Below, piece by piece: positions 8,470-19,741 of a DNA stretch of 64,000 nt. The stretch lies in contig JADJDV010000003.1 in assembly GCA_016702555.1 (NCBI GenBank), positions 186,001 to 250,000 of the forward strand, read 5' to 3'. Every line of letters starts with the position of its first letter. Within the stretch, counting starts at the first letter, position 1. Position numbers and translations under genes: made by a program. The notes beneath the pieces were generated by a model that was given only the letters and a program-made list of their open reading frames with translations, ran no database searches and was not told the DNA's origin. This stretch comes from Burkholderiales bacterium (GTDB lineage: Bacteria > Pseudomonadota > Gammaproteobacteria > Burkholderiales > Burkholderiaceae_C).

Positions 8470-9459
8470 ATGGCGCGCGCGCCCACACCGCCACTGCCGG
8501 CGCGCGACGGCGTCAGCCCGAGCTGTGTCGCCGTGCCGGCGGCGCACTGGCCGACCGTGCTGGACTTCCTGGCCGAACGGCTGCCGGCGCTGACGGTGGA
8601 CGAATGGCAAGCCCGCCTGCTGGCCGGCGAGGTGCTGGACGCGCACGGCCAGCCGGTCACGCCCGGCCTGCCCTGCCACGCCGGCCAGCGCCTGTTTTAT
8701 TACCGCGGCTGGCCCGACGAGCCGCCAGCGCCGGTGGCCGAGCACCTCGTGTTCCAGGACGACTGGCTGGTGGTCGCCGACAAGCCGCACTTCATGCCGG
8801 TGACGCCCAGCGGCCGCTTCGTGCGGCGCAGTCTGCTGGTGCGGCTGAAGCAGCAACTGGGCATCGACACGCTGAGCCCGATCCACCGCATCGACCGCGA
8901 CACCGCCGGCCTGGTCGTGTTCACGGTGCAGCCGCACACGCGTGACGCCTACCAGGCGCTGTTTCGCCGGCGGCGCGTCGACAAGCTGTACGAGGCGGTG
9001 GCCGCGCACCGGCCGGCGCTGAGCTTTCCCCACACCCACCGCAGCCGGCTGGAACCCGATCCGCAGCGTTTCTTCATCTCGCGCGAAGTGCCGGGCGAGC
9101 CGAACAGCGAGACCACCATCGAGCGCGCGGCGCCGCTGGGCGCGCACGCGCTGTACCGGCTGCGGCCGCTGACCGGCCAGCGCCATCAGCTGCGCCTGCA
9201 CATGCACGCGCTGGGTCTGCCGATCCTGGGCGATGCCTTCTACCCCATGGTGCGCCACGCCGCCGGCCAGGCCGACGACAGCGCACGCCCGCTGCAGCTG
9301 CTGGCGCGGGCACTGGCCTTCGACGACCCCGTCACCGGCCAGCCGAGGCGCTTCGAATCCAGCCTGCACCTGGCGGCGGCGCAAGGCCGCTGGCCGCTGC
9401 CGGAGGCGGTGGCCGACTACACTGCCCCAGAGCGCACCGCGCCGCCCCAAGCCGCATGA
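8470..9459 (+). CDS. RluA-family RNA pseudouridine synthase
   Basis: A 329-residue pseudouridine synthase. The catalytic motif HRIDRDTAGLVVF, with Asp as nucleophile, lies near residue 142. It is preceded by VVADKPHFMPVTPSG and followed by RPLTGQRHQLRLHMHALGLPILGD, the standard RluA/RluC core order. A divergent S4-like N terminus occupies about the first 80 residues. It probably modifies rRNA or tRNA uridines, but the exact site cannot be read from the sequence. The start is 2 bp after trmB and the stop overlaps the next start (ATGA). Confidence 0.9.
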   Translation: MARAPTPPLPARDGVSPSCVAVPAAHWPTVLDFLAERLPALTVDEWQARLLAGEVLDAHGQPVTPGLPCHAGQRLFYYRGWPDEPPAPVAEHLVFQDDWLVVADKPHFMPVTPSGRFVRRSLLVRLKQQLGIDTLSPIHRIDRDTAGLVVFTVQPHTRDAYQALFRRRRVDKLYEAVAAHRPALSFPHTHRSRLEPDPQRFFISREVPGEPNSETTIERAAPLGAHALYRLRPLTGQRHQLRLHMHALGLPILGDAFYPMVRHAAGQADDSARPLQLLARALAFDDPVTGQPRRFESSLHLAAAQGRWPLPEAVADYTAPERTAPPQAA

Positions 9460-10394
9460 CGACGACCCCCGCCCTGCTTCCCCCCGACATCCGCGTGTTC
9501 GAGCGCGGCTGGCTGTCGTCCAACAACGTGCTGTGCCTGGGCGAGCAGGCCACCGTGATCGACACCGGCCACGTCAAGCACGCGAGCGAGACCGCGCACC
9601 GGGTCGGCGCCGCCCTGCGCGGCCAGCCGCTGGCCGACATCGCCCACACCCATTTGCACAGCGACCACTGCGGCGGCACGGCGGCTCTGCAGGCCGCGCA
9701 CCCCGACGCGCGCGTGTGGGTGCCCGAGCCCTCGCTGCCCCACGTGCAGGCCTGGGACGAAGACCGGCTCACCTTCGGCGACACCGCGCAGCGCTGCGCC
9801 CGCTTCAACGCCCAGCACGCCCTGGTGCCCGGCCAGAGCGTGCGCCTGGGCGCGCGCGACTGGCAGATTCATGCCGCGCCCGGGCACGACGCGCTGGCGG
9901 TGTTGCTGTTCGAGCCCGAACACGGCCTGCTGATTTCCGGCGACGCCCTGTGGGAGCACGGGGTCGGCGTGATCTTTCCGCAGATCGACGGCAGCGACGA
10001 CTTCGACACCTTCAACGACACATTGGCGCTGATCGAGCGGCTGGATCCGCGCGTGGTGATCCCCGGCCACGGCACCCCCTTCGGCCGCGCCGACGGCGGC
10101 ATCGAGGCCGCCATGGCGCGCTCGCGCGCCCGCATCGAACAGTTCAAGGCGCAGCCGGCGCAGCACGCGCTCTACGCCGCCAAGGTGTTGATCAAGTACC
10201 AGATGCTCGACGTCGAGGCCATGCCCCACGCCGAATTCCAGCGCTGGCTCGATGGCACGCGGACCCTGCACCAGTTGCACCAGTTGCACCGGCCCGACCT
10301 CGACTGGCCAGCCTGGCTGGCGCTGGTGCTGGCGCCGCTGTTCGGCAAGGGTGTACTGCGGCGCGACGAGACGCTAGTGCTGGACGGCGCCTGA
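9456..10394 (+). CDS. MBL-fold metallohydrolase
   Basis: A 312-residue metallo-beta-lactamase-fold hydrolase. The metal ligand motif HTHLHSDHCGG is near residue 65; further ligand positions are APGHDALA near 140, SGDALWEHGVG near 160, and IPGHGTPFG near 200. This order matches the generic MBL/glyoxalase-II superfamily rather than a beta-lactamase, and no signal peptide is visible, so a cytoplasmic thioester or phosphoester hydrolase is likely. The C-terminal 90 residues are a helical extension. It is the last gene of the suhB-trmB group. Confidence 0.88.
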   Translation: MTTTPALLPPDIRVFERGWLSSNNVLCLGEQATVIDTGHVKHASETAHRVGAALRGQPLADIAHTHLHSDHCGGTAALQAAHPDARVWVPEPSLPHVQAWDEDRLTFGDTAQRCARFNAQHALVPGQSVRLGARDWQIHAAPGHDALAVLLFEPEHGLLISGDALWEHGVGVIFPQIDGSDDFDTFNDTLALIERLDPRVVIPGHGTPFGRADGGIEAAMARSRARIEQFKAQPAQHALYAAKVLIKYQMLDVEAMPHAEFQRWLDGTRTLHQLHQLHRPDLDWPAWLALVLAPLFGKGVLRRDETLVLDGA

Positions 10395-10409
10395 GGCGTC
10401 CGCCGCGCT

Positions 10410-11525
10410 TCAGGCGGCCAGGATGCGTGCCGTGATCTGGTACTTGAAGGCATCGGGCGCATAGCTGTCGAAGCGTCCGTCCTCGTTCTCGGCCACGGGG
10501 TACATGAAGAAGCCCAGCTCGCCTTCCTGCGTACCCGGCAGGGTGATGTCGTGCGCCGTGTTGTAGGCCATCCAGTTGCCCTCCCAGGCGCCGAACAGGC
10601 CGTCGTACACCGGCCGGACCAGCGGGTGATCGGGCCGCTTGATCCACTCCGGCGCCTCCTGCCGCATGACCTTGGCCACGTCGGCCGGATCCATCGCGGT
10701 CCAGCCGCGCGCCTGCAGATACACCTCGGCACGGCAGTGCTGCGCGCCCTTCAGGCTGGCCGGGTTGCCGCCGAGTTCGCGGTAGCCGAACGCCGAGGGC
10801 GCCAGGCGCAGGCCGTACACGTCGCGCGCCGGCAGCCCGGCGGCGCGGCACAGGCCGACGAACAGCGCATTCAGGTCGGCGCACTTTCCACCCAGGTTGC
10901 CGGTTTCCAGCATGGTCTTGATGTCGCCCTCGCCACAGCCGCGCACCTTGGGTTCGCGATAGGCGTTGGCGACCACCCAGTCGTAGAGGGCGCGCGCCTT
11001 GGCCTCATCGCCGCGCGCTCCGCGCGTGGCCTGGAGCGCCGTGTCGCGCACGATGCCGTCGGTGGGCAGCAGCCGCGTGGGCGCCAGCGCGGCCCGCAGG
11101 GTGGACGCATCCTCACGCGGCGGACGGCCCCCGCCCAGTTCAGCCCGGCTTTGCGTGCGCACGCGGCTGCTTACCTCGACGAAAGGCCGATCGACGCCAG
11201 CGCGGAATTCTGCTGCCACCATGCGCACGCCTTGCGCAGCATCGCTGGCCAGGCGCGCCTGGCCGTTGCTGCTGAAGCTGTGGCCGACGGTCTGCTGCCA
11301 CGGCGTTAGCACCGCCGGCAAGGGCACCCACACCCGCGTGGGACTGGTGATGGCGGGCAGCTCGACGCGCGTGGTGACGTCGAAGGTGCGCCAGTCGCCT
11401 GAGCGCGGATCGAAGCGGCGCGGCGAAGTGGGGGTTTGCGTTTGCGCCAGCAAGGCGCCAGGCAGCGCAGCGGCCACGCCAAGGCCGGCTGCGCGCCCGA
11501 TGAGGGCACGGCGAGTCGTGTTCAT
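10410..11525 (-). CDS. Exported transglutaminase-like domain protein
   Basis: A 371-residue protein starting at 11525 with a twin-arginine-type leader (MNTTRRALIGRAAGLGVAAA, then ALLAQ), so it is probably exported. The transglutaminase-like core is in the C-terminal half: GGKCADLNALFVGLCRAAG (catalytic Cys near residue 215), an acidic/His segment HCRAEVYLQARGWTAMDPAD (His and Asp near 258 and 274). These Cys-His-Asp positions are the triad of the superfamily. Proteins of this kind are proteases or peptide cyclases in the envelope; the substrate is unknown. The gene stands alone, convergent with the MBL gene. Confidence 0.85.
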   Translation of the reverse strand: MNTTRRALIGRAAGLGVAAALPGALLAQTQTPTSPRRFDPRSGDWRTFDVTTRVELPAITSPTRVWVPLPAVLTPWQQTVGHSFSSNGQARLASDAAQGVRMVAAEFRAGVDRPFVEVSSRVRTQSRAELGGGRPPREDASTLRAALAPTRLLPTDGIVRDTALQATRGARGDEAKARALYDWVVANAYREPKVRGCGEGDIKTMLETGNLGGKCADLNALFVGLCRAAGLPARDVYGLRLAPSAFGYRELGGNPASLKGAQHCRAEVYLQARGWTAMDPADVAKVMRQEAPEWIKRPDHPLVRPVYDGLFGAWEGNWMAYNTAHDITLPGTQEGELGFFMYPVAENEDGRFDSYAPDAFKYQITARILAA

Positions 11526-11644
11526 GTAGAGAACTCCGAATGGTTGGGGAAACACTCTGTCGGCGCACACGAGGCCGCAGCTTGCGCCACACGGCCAATG
11601 CCCCGAAGGCAGGTGGCCTCGCGCGCTCGCACGAGGCGGGCCCA

Positions 11645-12187
11645 TTATGGCGCCCCTTGCAGCGCGCGCAGCCAGCGCTGAGCTTCCGCGCCACTCCAGT
11701 CGACCGCCCCCGTGACCACTTGGCGCACCGCACCCCGGCTGTCGATCAGCAAGCTGCTGGGATAGACGCTAATGCCCCAGGCCCGCGCCAGATCGCCCTT
11801 CGGATCGGGCAGCACCGGCAGCGTGAGCCCCGTGCTTTGCAGGTAGCGCCGCACGCGCGGCAGCGGCTCACGCACGTTCACTGCCAGCACCACCAGATCG
11901 GGTTCGGCCAGCTCGAACAGCGTCTGCAGCGTCGGCATTTCCTCCTTGCAAGGCGCACACCAGGTGGCCCAGAAGTTGACCAGCACGGCCTTGCCCTTCA
12001 GGTCGATCAGGTTCCAGGCGCGGCCCTGCAGATCGGTGCCCTGCAGGGCCGGCAGCCGCTTGGGGCCAGTCCATGGCTTGAGCTCGTACTGACCGACAGC
12101 CCGCAGCGGCAACAGGCCGAGCGCCAACGACAGCACCACCTGGCGGCGCCACCTCATCGGCGTCGGGCCAGTGCGCGCCATCCGCAT
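11645..12187 (-). CDS. TlpA/ResA-like periplasmic thiol-disulfide oxidoreductase
   Basis: About 180 residues with an N-terminal signal anchor (RRQVVLSLALGLLPLRAVG) and one thioredoxin fold. The active site is NFWATWCAPCKEEMPTL (CxxC), and the cis-Pro loop is GISVYPSSLLID. These proteins reduce disulfides in the periplasm, often for cytochrome maturation. The start is ambiguous between 12187 (MRMARTG) and 12181 (MARTG); both lie just after the alaS stop, so the gene probably rides on the alaS transcript. Confidence 0.88.
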   Translation of the reverse strand: MRMARTGPTPMRWRRQVVLSLALGLLPLRAVGQYELKPWTGPKRLPALQGTDLQGRAWNLIDLKGKAVLVNFWATWCAPCKEEMPTLQTLFELAEPDLVVLAVNVREPLPRVRRYLQSTGLTLPVLPDPKGDLARAWGISVYPSSLLIDSRGAVRQVVTGAVDWSGAEAQRWLRALQGAP

Positions 12188-12197
12188 GTCGGCGCGC

Positions 12198-14807
<2,610 letters not shown>

Positions 14808-14865
14808 GGGGGCTTGTTGCTTTTCATGGTCTTTTGGGGGTCTAGCGCTGGTGGGGCAAGCGCGG

Positions 14866-15291
14866 TCAGCTCAGTAATTGATAGCGAAGGCCGGTGAATT
14901 TGGCGAAGTCTTGGTCGAAGGTAAGGACTTCGGCGTTGTGCTCAATGGCAATGGCGGCGATGTGGGCATCGTTGGTCAGGTTGCCGCCCGCGCCAGCCGC
15001 CAGCAACAGGCGGCCGAGGATACCGGCGTGCCCCGCGCCCGGCTGCAGGATGCGGGCGTTGGGGTGGTGCAGCCAACCGTCGATCAGCGCCAGCGCCTCG
15101 TCCACCGGCATGGGCGTGGGCATGATGCCGCGCTGCGTGCTGATGCGCAGAAAGCCAATGATGGGCAACCACGCAAACGCCACGCCGCCTGCGCCATCAA
15201 AGGCTTCTTCCAGCCCACGACACGCTGCCGCATGGTGCGGGCTGCCGCCATGCACGGCATTGAACAGCACGTTGGTATCGGGCAGCTTCAT
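14866..15291 (-). CDS. PIN-domain (VapC-like) toxin
   Basis: A 141-residue PIN-domain ribonuclease. It starts MKLPDTNVLFNAV, with the first catalytic Asp at residue 5 in the DTN motif. The second acidic cluster is NDAHIAAIAIEHNAEVLTFDQDFAKF (NDA near residue 106, D near 126). VapC-type toxins cleave tRNA or rRNA. Its start overlaps the stop of the upstream antitoxin gene by 4 bp, the usual antitoxin-toxin order. The pair lies between alaS and a ligase gene and is probably a chromosomal module. Confidence 0.88.
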   Translation of the reverse strand: MKLPDTNVLFNAVHGGSPHHAAACRGLEEAFDGAGGVAFAWLPIIGFLRISTQRGIMPTPMPVDEALALIDGWLHHPNARILQPGAGHAGILGRLLLAAGAGGNLTNDAHIAAIAIEHNAEVLTFDQDFAKFTGLRYQLLS

Positions 15292-15575
15292 GCGCCACGC
15301 AGCATCTTGGCGACAATCTCGGCGTCTTCCAGTTCACCGGCCAGTTTGTTCAGGCGCGTCAGGTCAATGTCCTTGGGGATGCCCATGTCAAAGGTTTTCT
15401 GCACGAACGGGGGCCTTTTGTGCGGCTCGGCAGTGGCTTGAGCATGCAGCGGCACGATCTTCGCCACCGGCTTGTTGTGGCGCATGATGATCACTTCCTC
15501 GCCCGCCTCGGCGCGGGCGACGAATTCGCTCAAACGGGTCTTGGCCTCGAACAGGCCAACGGCGGCGGTGGTCAT
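15288..15575 (-). CDS. Phd/YefM-type antitoxin
   Basis: About 95 residues. The N-terminal Phd/YefM DNA-binding part reads MTTAAVGLFEAKTRLSEFVARA, followed by GEEVIIMRHNKPVAKIVPL. The C-terminal tail (KDIDLTRLNKLAGELEDAEIVAKML) would neutralise the PIN toxin. The start at 15575 is preferred because AAGG stands about 6 bases upstream on the coding strand; a start at 15593 would add six residues (MHKRPI). Such antitoxins autoregulate the pair. Confidence 0.85.
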   Translation of the reverse strand: MTTAAVGLFEAKTRLSEFVARAEAGEEVIIMRHNKPVAKIVPLHAQATAEPHKRPPFVQKTFDMGIPKDIDLTRLNKLAGELEDAEIVAKMLRGA

Positions 15576-15614
15576 GATGGGCCTTTTGTGCAAACTGGTT
15601 GAATCAACCAGATT

Positions 15615-16247
15615 TTAGCCGTTCTTCGCCTCTTTCCGAGGGTTCGGTGCCGGAAATTGCCCCAGACGGTGATAGCGCGGCGGCTTGGATTTCAGGTCCG
15701 ACCAGATCAGATCGACCTGGCGCACCGTCCAGCGAATCGGCTGTGCCAGCGGCTCGGGCACCGTGTCTTGCGCTTGGCGCAGGGTCGTCAAATGCGGCCG
15801 CCAGCCTTGCGTGGCGGCCGGCAGACCCACCTGGCGGGCAAGCAATGAGGTGGCGTCGTGCAACGCATCCAACTCGGGCGTTCGCTCGGGCAGCAGCACG
15901 GCGATGGTGCCGCTGGGCACGTGCCAGATGTCGGCCTGCGTCAGACTGATCTCGAACGGCTCAAAGCGCAGGGCCGAGAGCGCATCAAGCCAATCGCGCT
16001 CGTGCGGCGCATCGACGCGGTTGAAAAATTGCAGCGTGACGTGCAGGCGCTCGGGCACGGGGTAGATGCGACGCGGCAGGCCAGGCCAACGCTGGCGCTC
16101 GGCATCGATGGCTTTGGCCACGTCTTCAGGCGGAAACAGCGCGGTGAACAGGCGGCGCGGTTCGGTGGGTGTCGGCAGGTCGGTCATGGCAAACAGCGTG
16201 GGCTGAAGTGACGGAGCGGGATGGGGCACGGCACGGCGGCGAGACAT
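15615..16247 (-). CDS. thpR: RNA 2',3'-cyclic phosphodiesterase / 2'-5' RNA ligase (ThpR)
   Basis: A 2H-phosphoesterase of about 210 residues. The two HxT motifs that define the family are LHVTLQF and PHLTTLR, roughly 85 residues apart, with LFTALFPPEDVAKAI at the N terminus. It opens 2',3'-cyclic phosphates at tRNA half-molecules and can ligate them in vitro. The start is uncertain: ATG at 16247 (MSRRRAVPH), 2 bp after the dnaE2 stop and thus possibly coupled to it, or ATG at 16187 (MTDLPTP), nearer the conserved part. Confidence 0.87.
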   Translation of the reverse strand: MSRRRAVPHPAPSLQPTLFAMTDLPTPTEPRRLFTALFPPEDVAKAIDAERQRWPGLPRRIYPVPERLHVTLQFFNRVDAPHERDWLDALSALRFEPFEISLTQADIWHVPSGTIAVLLPERTPELDALHDATSLLARQVGLPAATQGWRPHLTTLRQAQDTVPEPLAQPIRWTVRQVDLIWSDLKSKPPRYHRLGQFPAPNPRKEAKNG

Positions 16248-16249
16248 GA

Positions 16250-19200
16250 TCAATGAAAATCCCGGCTCGTCGTCAAACCGGCAATGCGCCCCAGCCACGG
16301 TGTCAGATCGACAAAGCGCTGGGCGATCAGGTGGCGCACCTGGCCGCCGCTGTCTTTATCGCGTTGCCACTCCCCTTGCACCGCCAGCAGGCGCGAGCGC
16401 AGCAAGGCGTTGCGCTGCTGCTCGTCGGCGCGCAGGCTTTTCCAGACGATGACGTTCACCGGGCCGGTTTCGTCTTCCAGCGTGACAAAGATGGTGCCCT
16501 TGGCGGTGGCGGGTTGCTGGCGGCCGATGACGATGCCGCAGGCGCGCACCGACGTGCCATGCGGCACCTGCTTCAATTCTTCCGCGCTTCTCAGGCGCCA
16601 GTGCGCCAGGCGCGGCCGCAATAGCTCCATCGGATGGCGCCGCAACGTGAGACCGATCGCGGCGTAGTCGTGCACGATTTCTTCACCCTCGGGCGCGACG
16701 GGCAGCTCAAGCGGCGCTTCGTCGATGGGCGCCTCACGCAGCAACTCGGGCGGGGTTTTCAGCGCCGCGCCCTGCCACACCTGCTGGCGTCGATGGCCGG
16801 CCAGGCTGCGCAGCGCGTCGGCGGCGGCAAGCTGGTTGAGCGTCTTCACGTCCAGCGTGGCGCGGCGCGCCAGGTCATCGACGCTTTTGAACGGGTGGTC
16901 ACGACGAGCCGATTCGATGCGTTGGACAATGTCCTTGTTCAAGCCTTGCACCAGACGCAGACCCAATCGAACGGCGGGACGTTTTTCCGATTGTTCTTCC
17001 AAGGCGCAATCCCAACCACTCACCGCCACATCCGGCGGCAGCACGACCACGTCATGTCGCTGGGCGTCCTGCACCAGTTGCGCCGGGCCATAAAAACCCA
17101 TGGGCTGCGAGTTCAGCATGGCGGCCAGAAAGGCCTCGGGTTCGTGGCACTTGAGCCAGCTGCTTTCGTAGGCAATCAGGGCGAAGCTGTAGGCGTGGCT
17201 TTCGGGGAAACCGTAATCGCCGAAGCCCAGGATCTGATTGAAGATGCGATCGGCAAATTCAGCGCTGTAGCCGCGCTTGCGCATGCCCTCTTTCAACTCC
17301 GCCTCGAACTTGTGCACGCCGCCGTGCCGCTTCCACGCCGCCATCGAGCGGCGCAACTGATCGGCGCGCTCAGCCGAGAAGCCAGCAGCGATGATGGCGA
17401 TTTCCATCACCTGCTCCTGGAAGATCGGAATGCCCAGCGTGCGCTTCAACGCTTTGGTCAACGCGGGCTCCACGCCGGGCGGCTCTTTCGATGAGCGCTC
17501 GCATTCGTAGGTTTGGTCGTGCGCCCAGCGTTCGCGCGCCTTCAGGTACGGATGCACCATGCCGCCGCTGATGGGCCCTGGGCGCACGATGGCGACTTCG
17601 ACCACCAGGTCGTAGAACGTGGTGGGTTTGAGACGCGGCAGCATGCTCATCTGTGCGCGGCTTTCGATCTGGAAGGTGCCCACCGTGTCGGCTTGCCGGA
17701 TCATCGCGTAGGTTGTCGGACATTCGCTCTGAATATCGGAGCGAGTGAACGGCTCTCCACGACGGCGTTCAACCATTTCAATGCATCGCCGCATGGCCGT
17801 GAGCATGCCGAGCGCGAGCACGTCAACCTTCATCAACTTCAGCGCTTCGAGGTCATCCTTGTCCCACTGGATAACCTGGCGCAGCGCGGACAGCGGCGTC
17901 AGGTTTTTGGCCAACCGCGCCATGCCGGCGCTGGATGGCTCAGCCATCTCCTTTTTCCACGCCGCATCGCCTTTCATGGCGGCCGGCTCCAGCGGCACCA
18001 CGCGGTGCAAAGGCGTCTCGGTCAGCACGAAACCACCCACATGCTGGCTCAGGTGGCGCGGCGCGCCGCGCAATTGATCGGTCAATTCAAGCCACAACTG
18101 CGCCAGACGCGGCGTGATGGTGGCGCCTACGGTCCGCGCCAGTTCGCCCAGCCGGTGCGCGGCCAGGCCGTCGTCGAACCAATGGTGATCTTTGGCGAAG
18201 GCGTCGATCAACTTTTCGTGAACACCCAGCGCCTTGCCCACATCGCGCAGGGCGCTGCGTCTTCGGTAACTGATGACGGTGGCGGCGAGCGCAGCGCGGT
18301 CGCGGCTGTATTTTTTGTAGATGTACTGGATGACTTCTTCACGCCGCTCGTGTTCGAAATCGACATCGATGTCGGGCGGCTCGTTGCGGCGTTCGCGGCT
18401 GATGAAGCGTTCGAGCAAAGGGCTGGATTTTTCGGGATCGGCCGCCGTGATGCCGAGGCAATAGCACACCACCGAATTGGCCGCCGAGCCACGGCCCTGA
18501 CACAGGATGCCCTGCTCGCGCGCCCAGCGCACGATGTCGTGCACGGTGAGGAAGAACATCTCGTACTCGCACTCGGCGATGAGGGCCAACTCCTTGTCGA
18601 TGAAGCCTTGGATGTTTTCCGGCACACCTCCGGGAAAACGCCAGGCCGCGCCTTCGCGCGTGAGTTGCGCCAAGGTCTCGGTCGGCGTCAATCCGTCGAT
18701 GACGGCTTCACGCGGGTAGTTGTATTGAATCTCCTCCAGCCGGAAGGTGCAGCGCCTCGCCACATCCAGCGTGGCGGCGAGTAGGTCAGATGGATAGATG
18801 CCGCCCATCCGCTCGCGCGGACGCAGATGGCGTTCGGCGTTGGCTTGCAGTTCAAACCCGCAGGCGTGCACCGGCTTGCCGATATGGATGGCGGTCATCA
18901 CATCGTGCAGGCGCTTGGCACGTCGCACGTGCATGTGCACATCGCCAGCGGCGACCAGCGAGCAGCCGGTGGCCGCAGACAGCGCGCGCAGTTGAGTCAG
19001 CCACAACGCATCGTCCGCCCGGGCATGCAGTTCGGCCAATAGATGAAACGGCGCCTGCTCCGAATCGGAATCCCCTCCGGCGCCTTCTTGACGTGCGCAA
19101 TCCGCTATTTTTATGGCGATCAATTCCTGCGCCTGGGTTGAGCGATCCGGCGCCAGCAATCGCTCGCAGCGGCGCAGCTCGATCAACGCATCGGCCAGCG

Positions 19201-19741
19201 ACGGCAGGCGGTATTCGCCCTTGGGCGCGGCGCGGCGGCAGATGGTGATGAAGCTGCACAGATCACCCCAGCTTGGCAGATCGCGCGCAATGGCGACCAG
19301 CGTGCCCTGGCCTTCAAAGCGGAATTCGCTGCCGTACAGCAAGCGCAGCGGCTCGGTCACGCCTTGTGCCAGGCGGGCGGCGCGAATGTGCTGCAGTTCA
19401 TCGTCCCATTCATCGCCCGGCTCGGGCGCGCGGGCGCAGACCTTGAGCGCAGTCCAGGCGCGCACCACGCCAGCGACCGAGCACTCATCGGTGATGGCGA
19501 GCGCCGTGTAACCCAGCGCCCAGGCGCGGCGCACCAGTTCTTCGGGGCTGCTGGCGCCGCGCTGAAAGCTGAAGTGGGTCAGGCAGTGCAGTTCGGCGTA
19601 GGCAGGCGCGCTGGTTGTCTGGCGCGTGTCTTCGCTCGCTGGCTCGTCGTCCCTGCCCGGTCGCAGCCGACGCACCTTGTTGGCGCGGCGGCGCGCGGCC
19701 TGGGCGCGCTCGGCTTCTTTCTTGCGCGACAGCTCAGGCAT
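16250..19741 (-). CDS. dnaE2: Error-prone DNA polymerase DnaE2
   Basis: A 1163-residue C-family polymerase. The PHP domain opens with YAELHCLTHFSFQRGASSPEEL after a basic N-terminal tail. The polymerase palm shows NEPPDIDVDFEHERREEV and KVDVLALGMLTAMRR, the acidic active-site residues. An OB-fold near the C terminus contains VTLEDETGPVNVIVWKS. Absence of the DnaE1 C-terminal extension and the link to imuA-imuB identify DnaE2 (ImuC), which does SOS translesion synthesis. Its ATG overlaps the imuB stop (ATGCCTGA). The length is a little above the usual 1030-1100, mostly through the basic N terminus. Confidence 0.95.
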   Translation of the reverse strand: MPELSRKKEAERAQAARRRANKVRRLRPGRDDEPASEDTRQTTSAPAYAELHCLTHFSFQRGASSPEELVRRAWALGYTALAITDECSVAGVVRAWTALKVCARAPEPGDEWDDELQHIRAARLAQGVTEPLRLLYGSEFRFEGQGTLVAIARDLPSWGDLCSFITICRRAAPKGEYRLPSLADALIELRRCERLLAPDRSTQAQELIAIKIADCARQEGAGGDSDSEQAPFHLLAELHARADDALWLTQLRALSAATGCSLVAAGDVHMHVRRAKRLHDVMTAIHIGKPVHACGFELQANAERHLRPRERMGGIYPSDLLAATLDVARRCTFRLEEIQYNYPREAVIDGLTPTETLAQLTREGAAWRFPGGVPENIQGFIDKELALIAECEYEMFFLTVHDIVRWAREQGILCQGRGSAANSVVCYCLGITAADPEKSSPLLERFISRERRNEPPDIDVDFEHERREEVIQYIYKKYSRDRAALAATVISYRRRSALRDVGKALGVHEKLIDAFAKDHHWFDDGLAAHRLGELARTVGATITPRLAQLWLELTDQLRGAPRHLSQHVGGFVLTETPLHRVVPLEPAAMKGDAAWKKEMAEPSSAGMARLAKNLTPLSALRQVIQWDKDDLEALKLMKVDVLALGMLTAMRRCIEMVERRRGEPFTRSDIQSECPTTYAMIRQADTVGTFQIESRAQMSMLPRLKPTTFYDLVVEVAIVRPGPISGGMVHPYLKARERWAHDQTYECERSSKEPPGVEPALTKALKRTLGIPIFQEQVMEIAIIAAGFSAERADQLRRSMAAWKRHGGVHKFEAELKEGMRKRGYSAEFADRIFNQILGFGDYGFPESHAYSFALIAYESSWLKCHEPEAFLAAMLNSQPMGFYGPAQLVQDAQRHDVVVLPPDVAVSGWDCALEEQSEKRPAVRLGLRLVQGLNKDIVQRIESARRDHPFKSVDDLARRATLDVKTLNQLAAADALRSLAGHRRQQVWQGAALKTPPELLREAPIDEAPLELPVAPEGEEIVHDYAAIGLTLRRHPMELLRPRLAHWRLRSAEELKQVPHGTSVRACGIVIGRQQPATAKGTIFVTLEDETGPVNVIVWKSLRADEQQRNALLRSRLLAVQGEWQRDKDSGGQVRHLIAQRFVDLTPWLGRIAGLTTSRDFH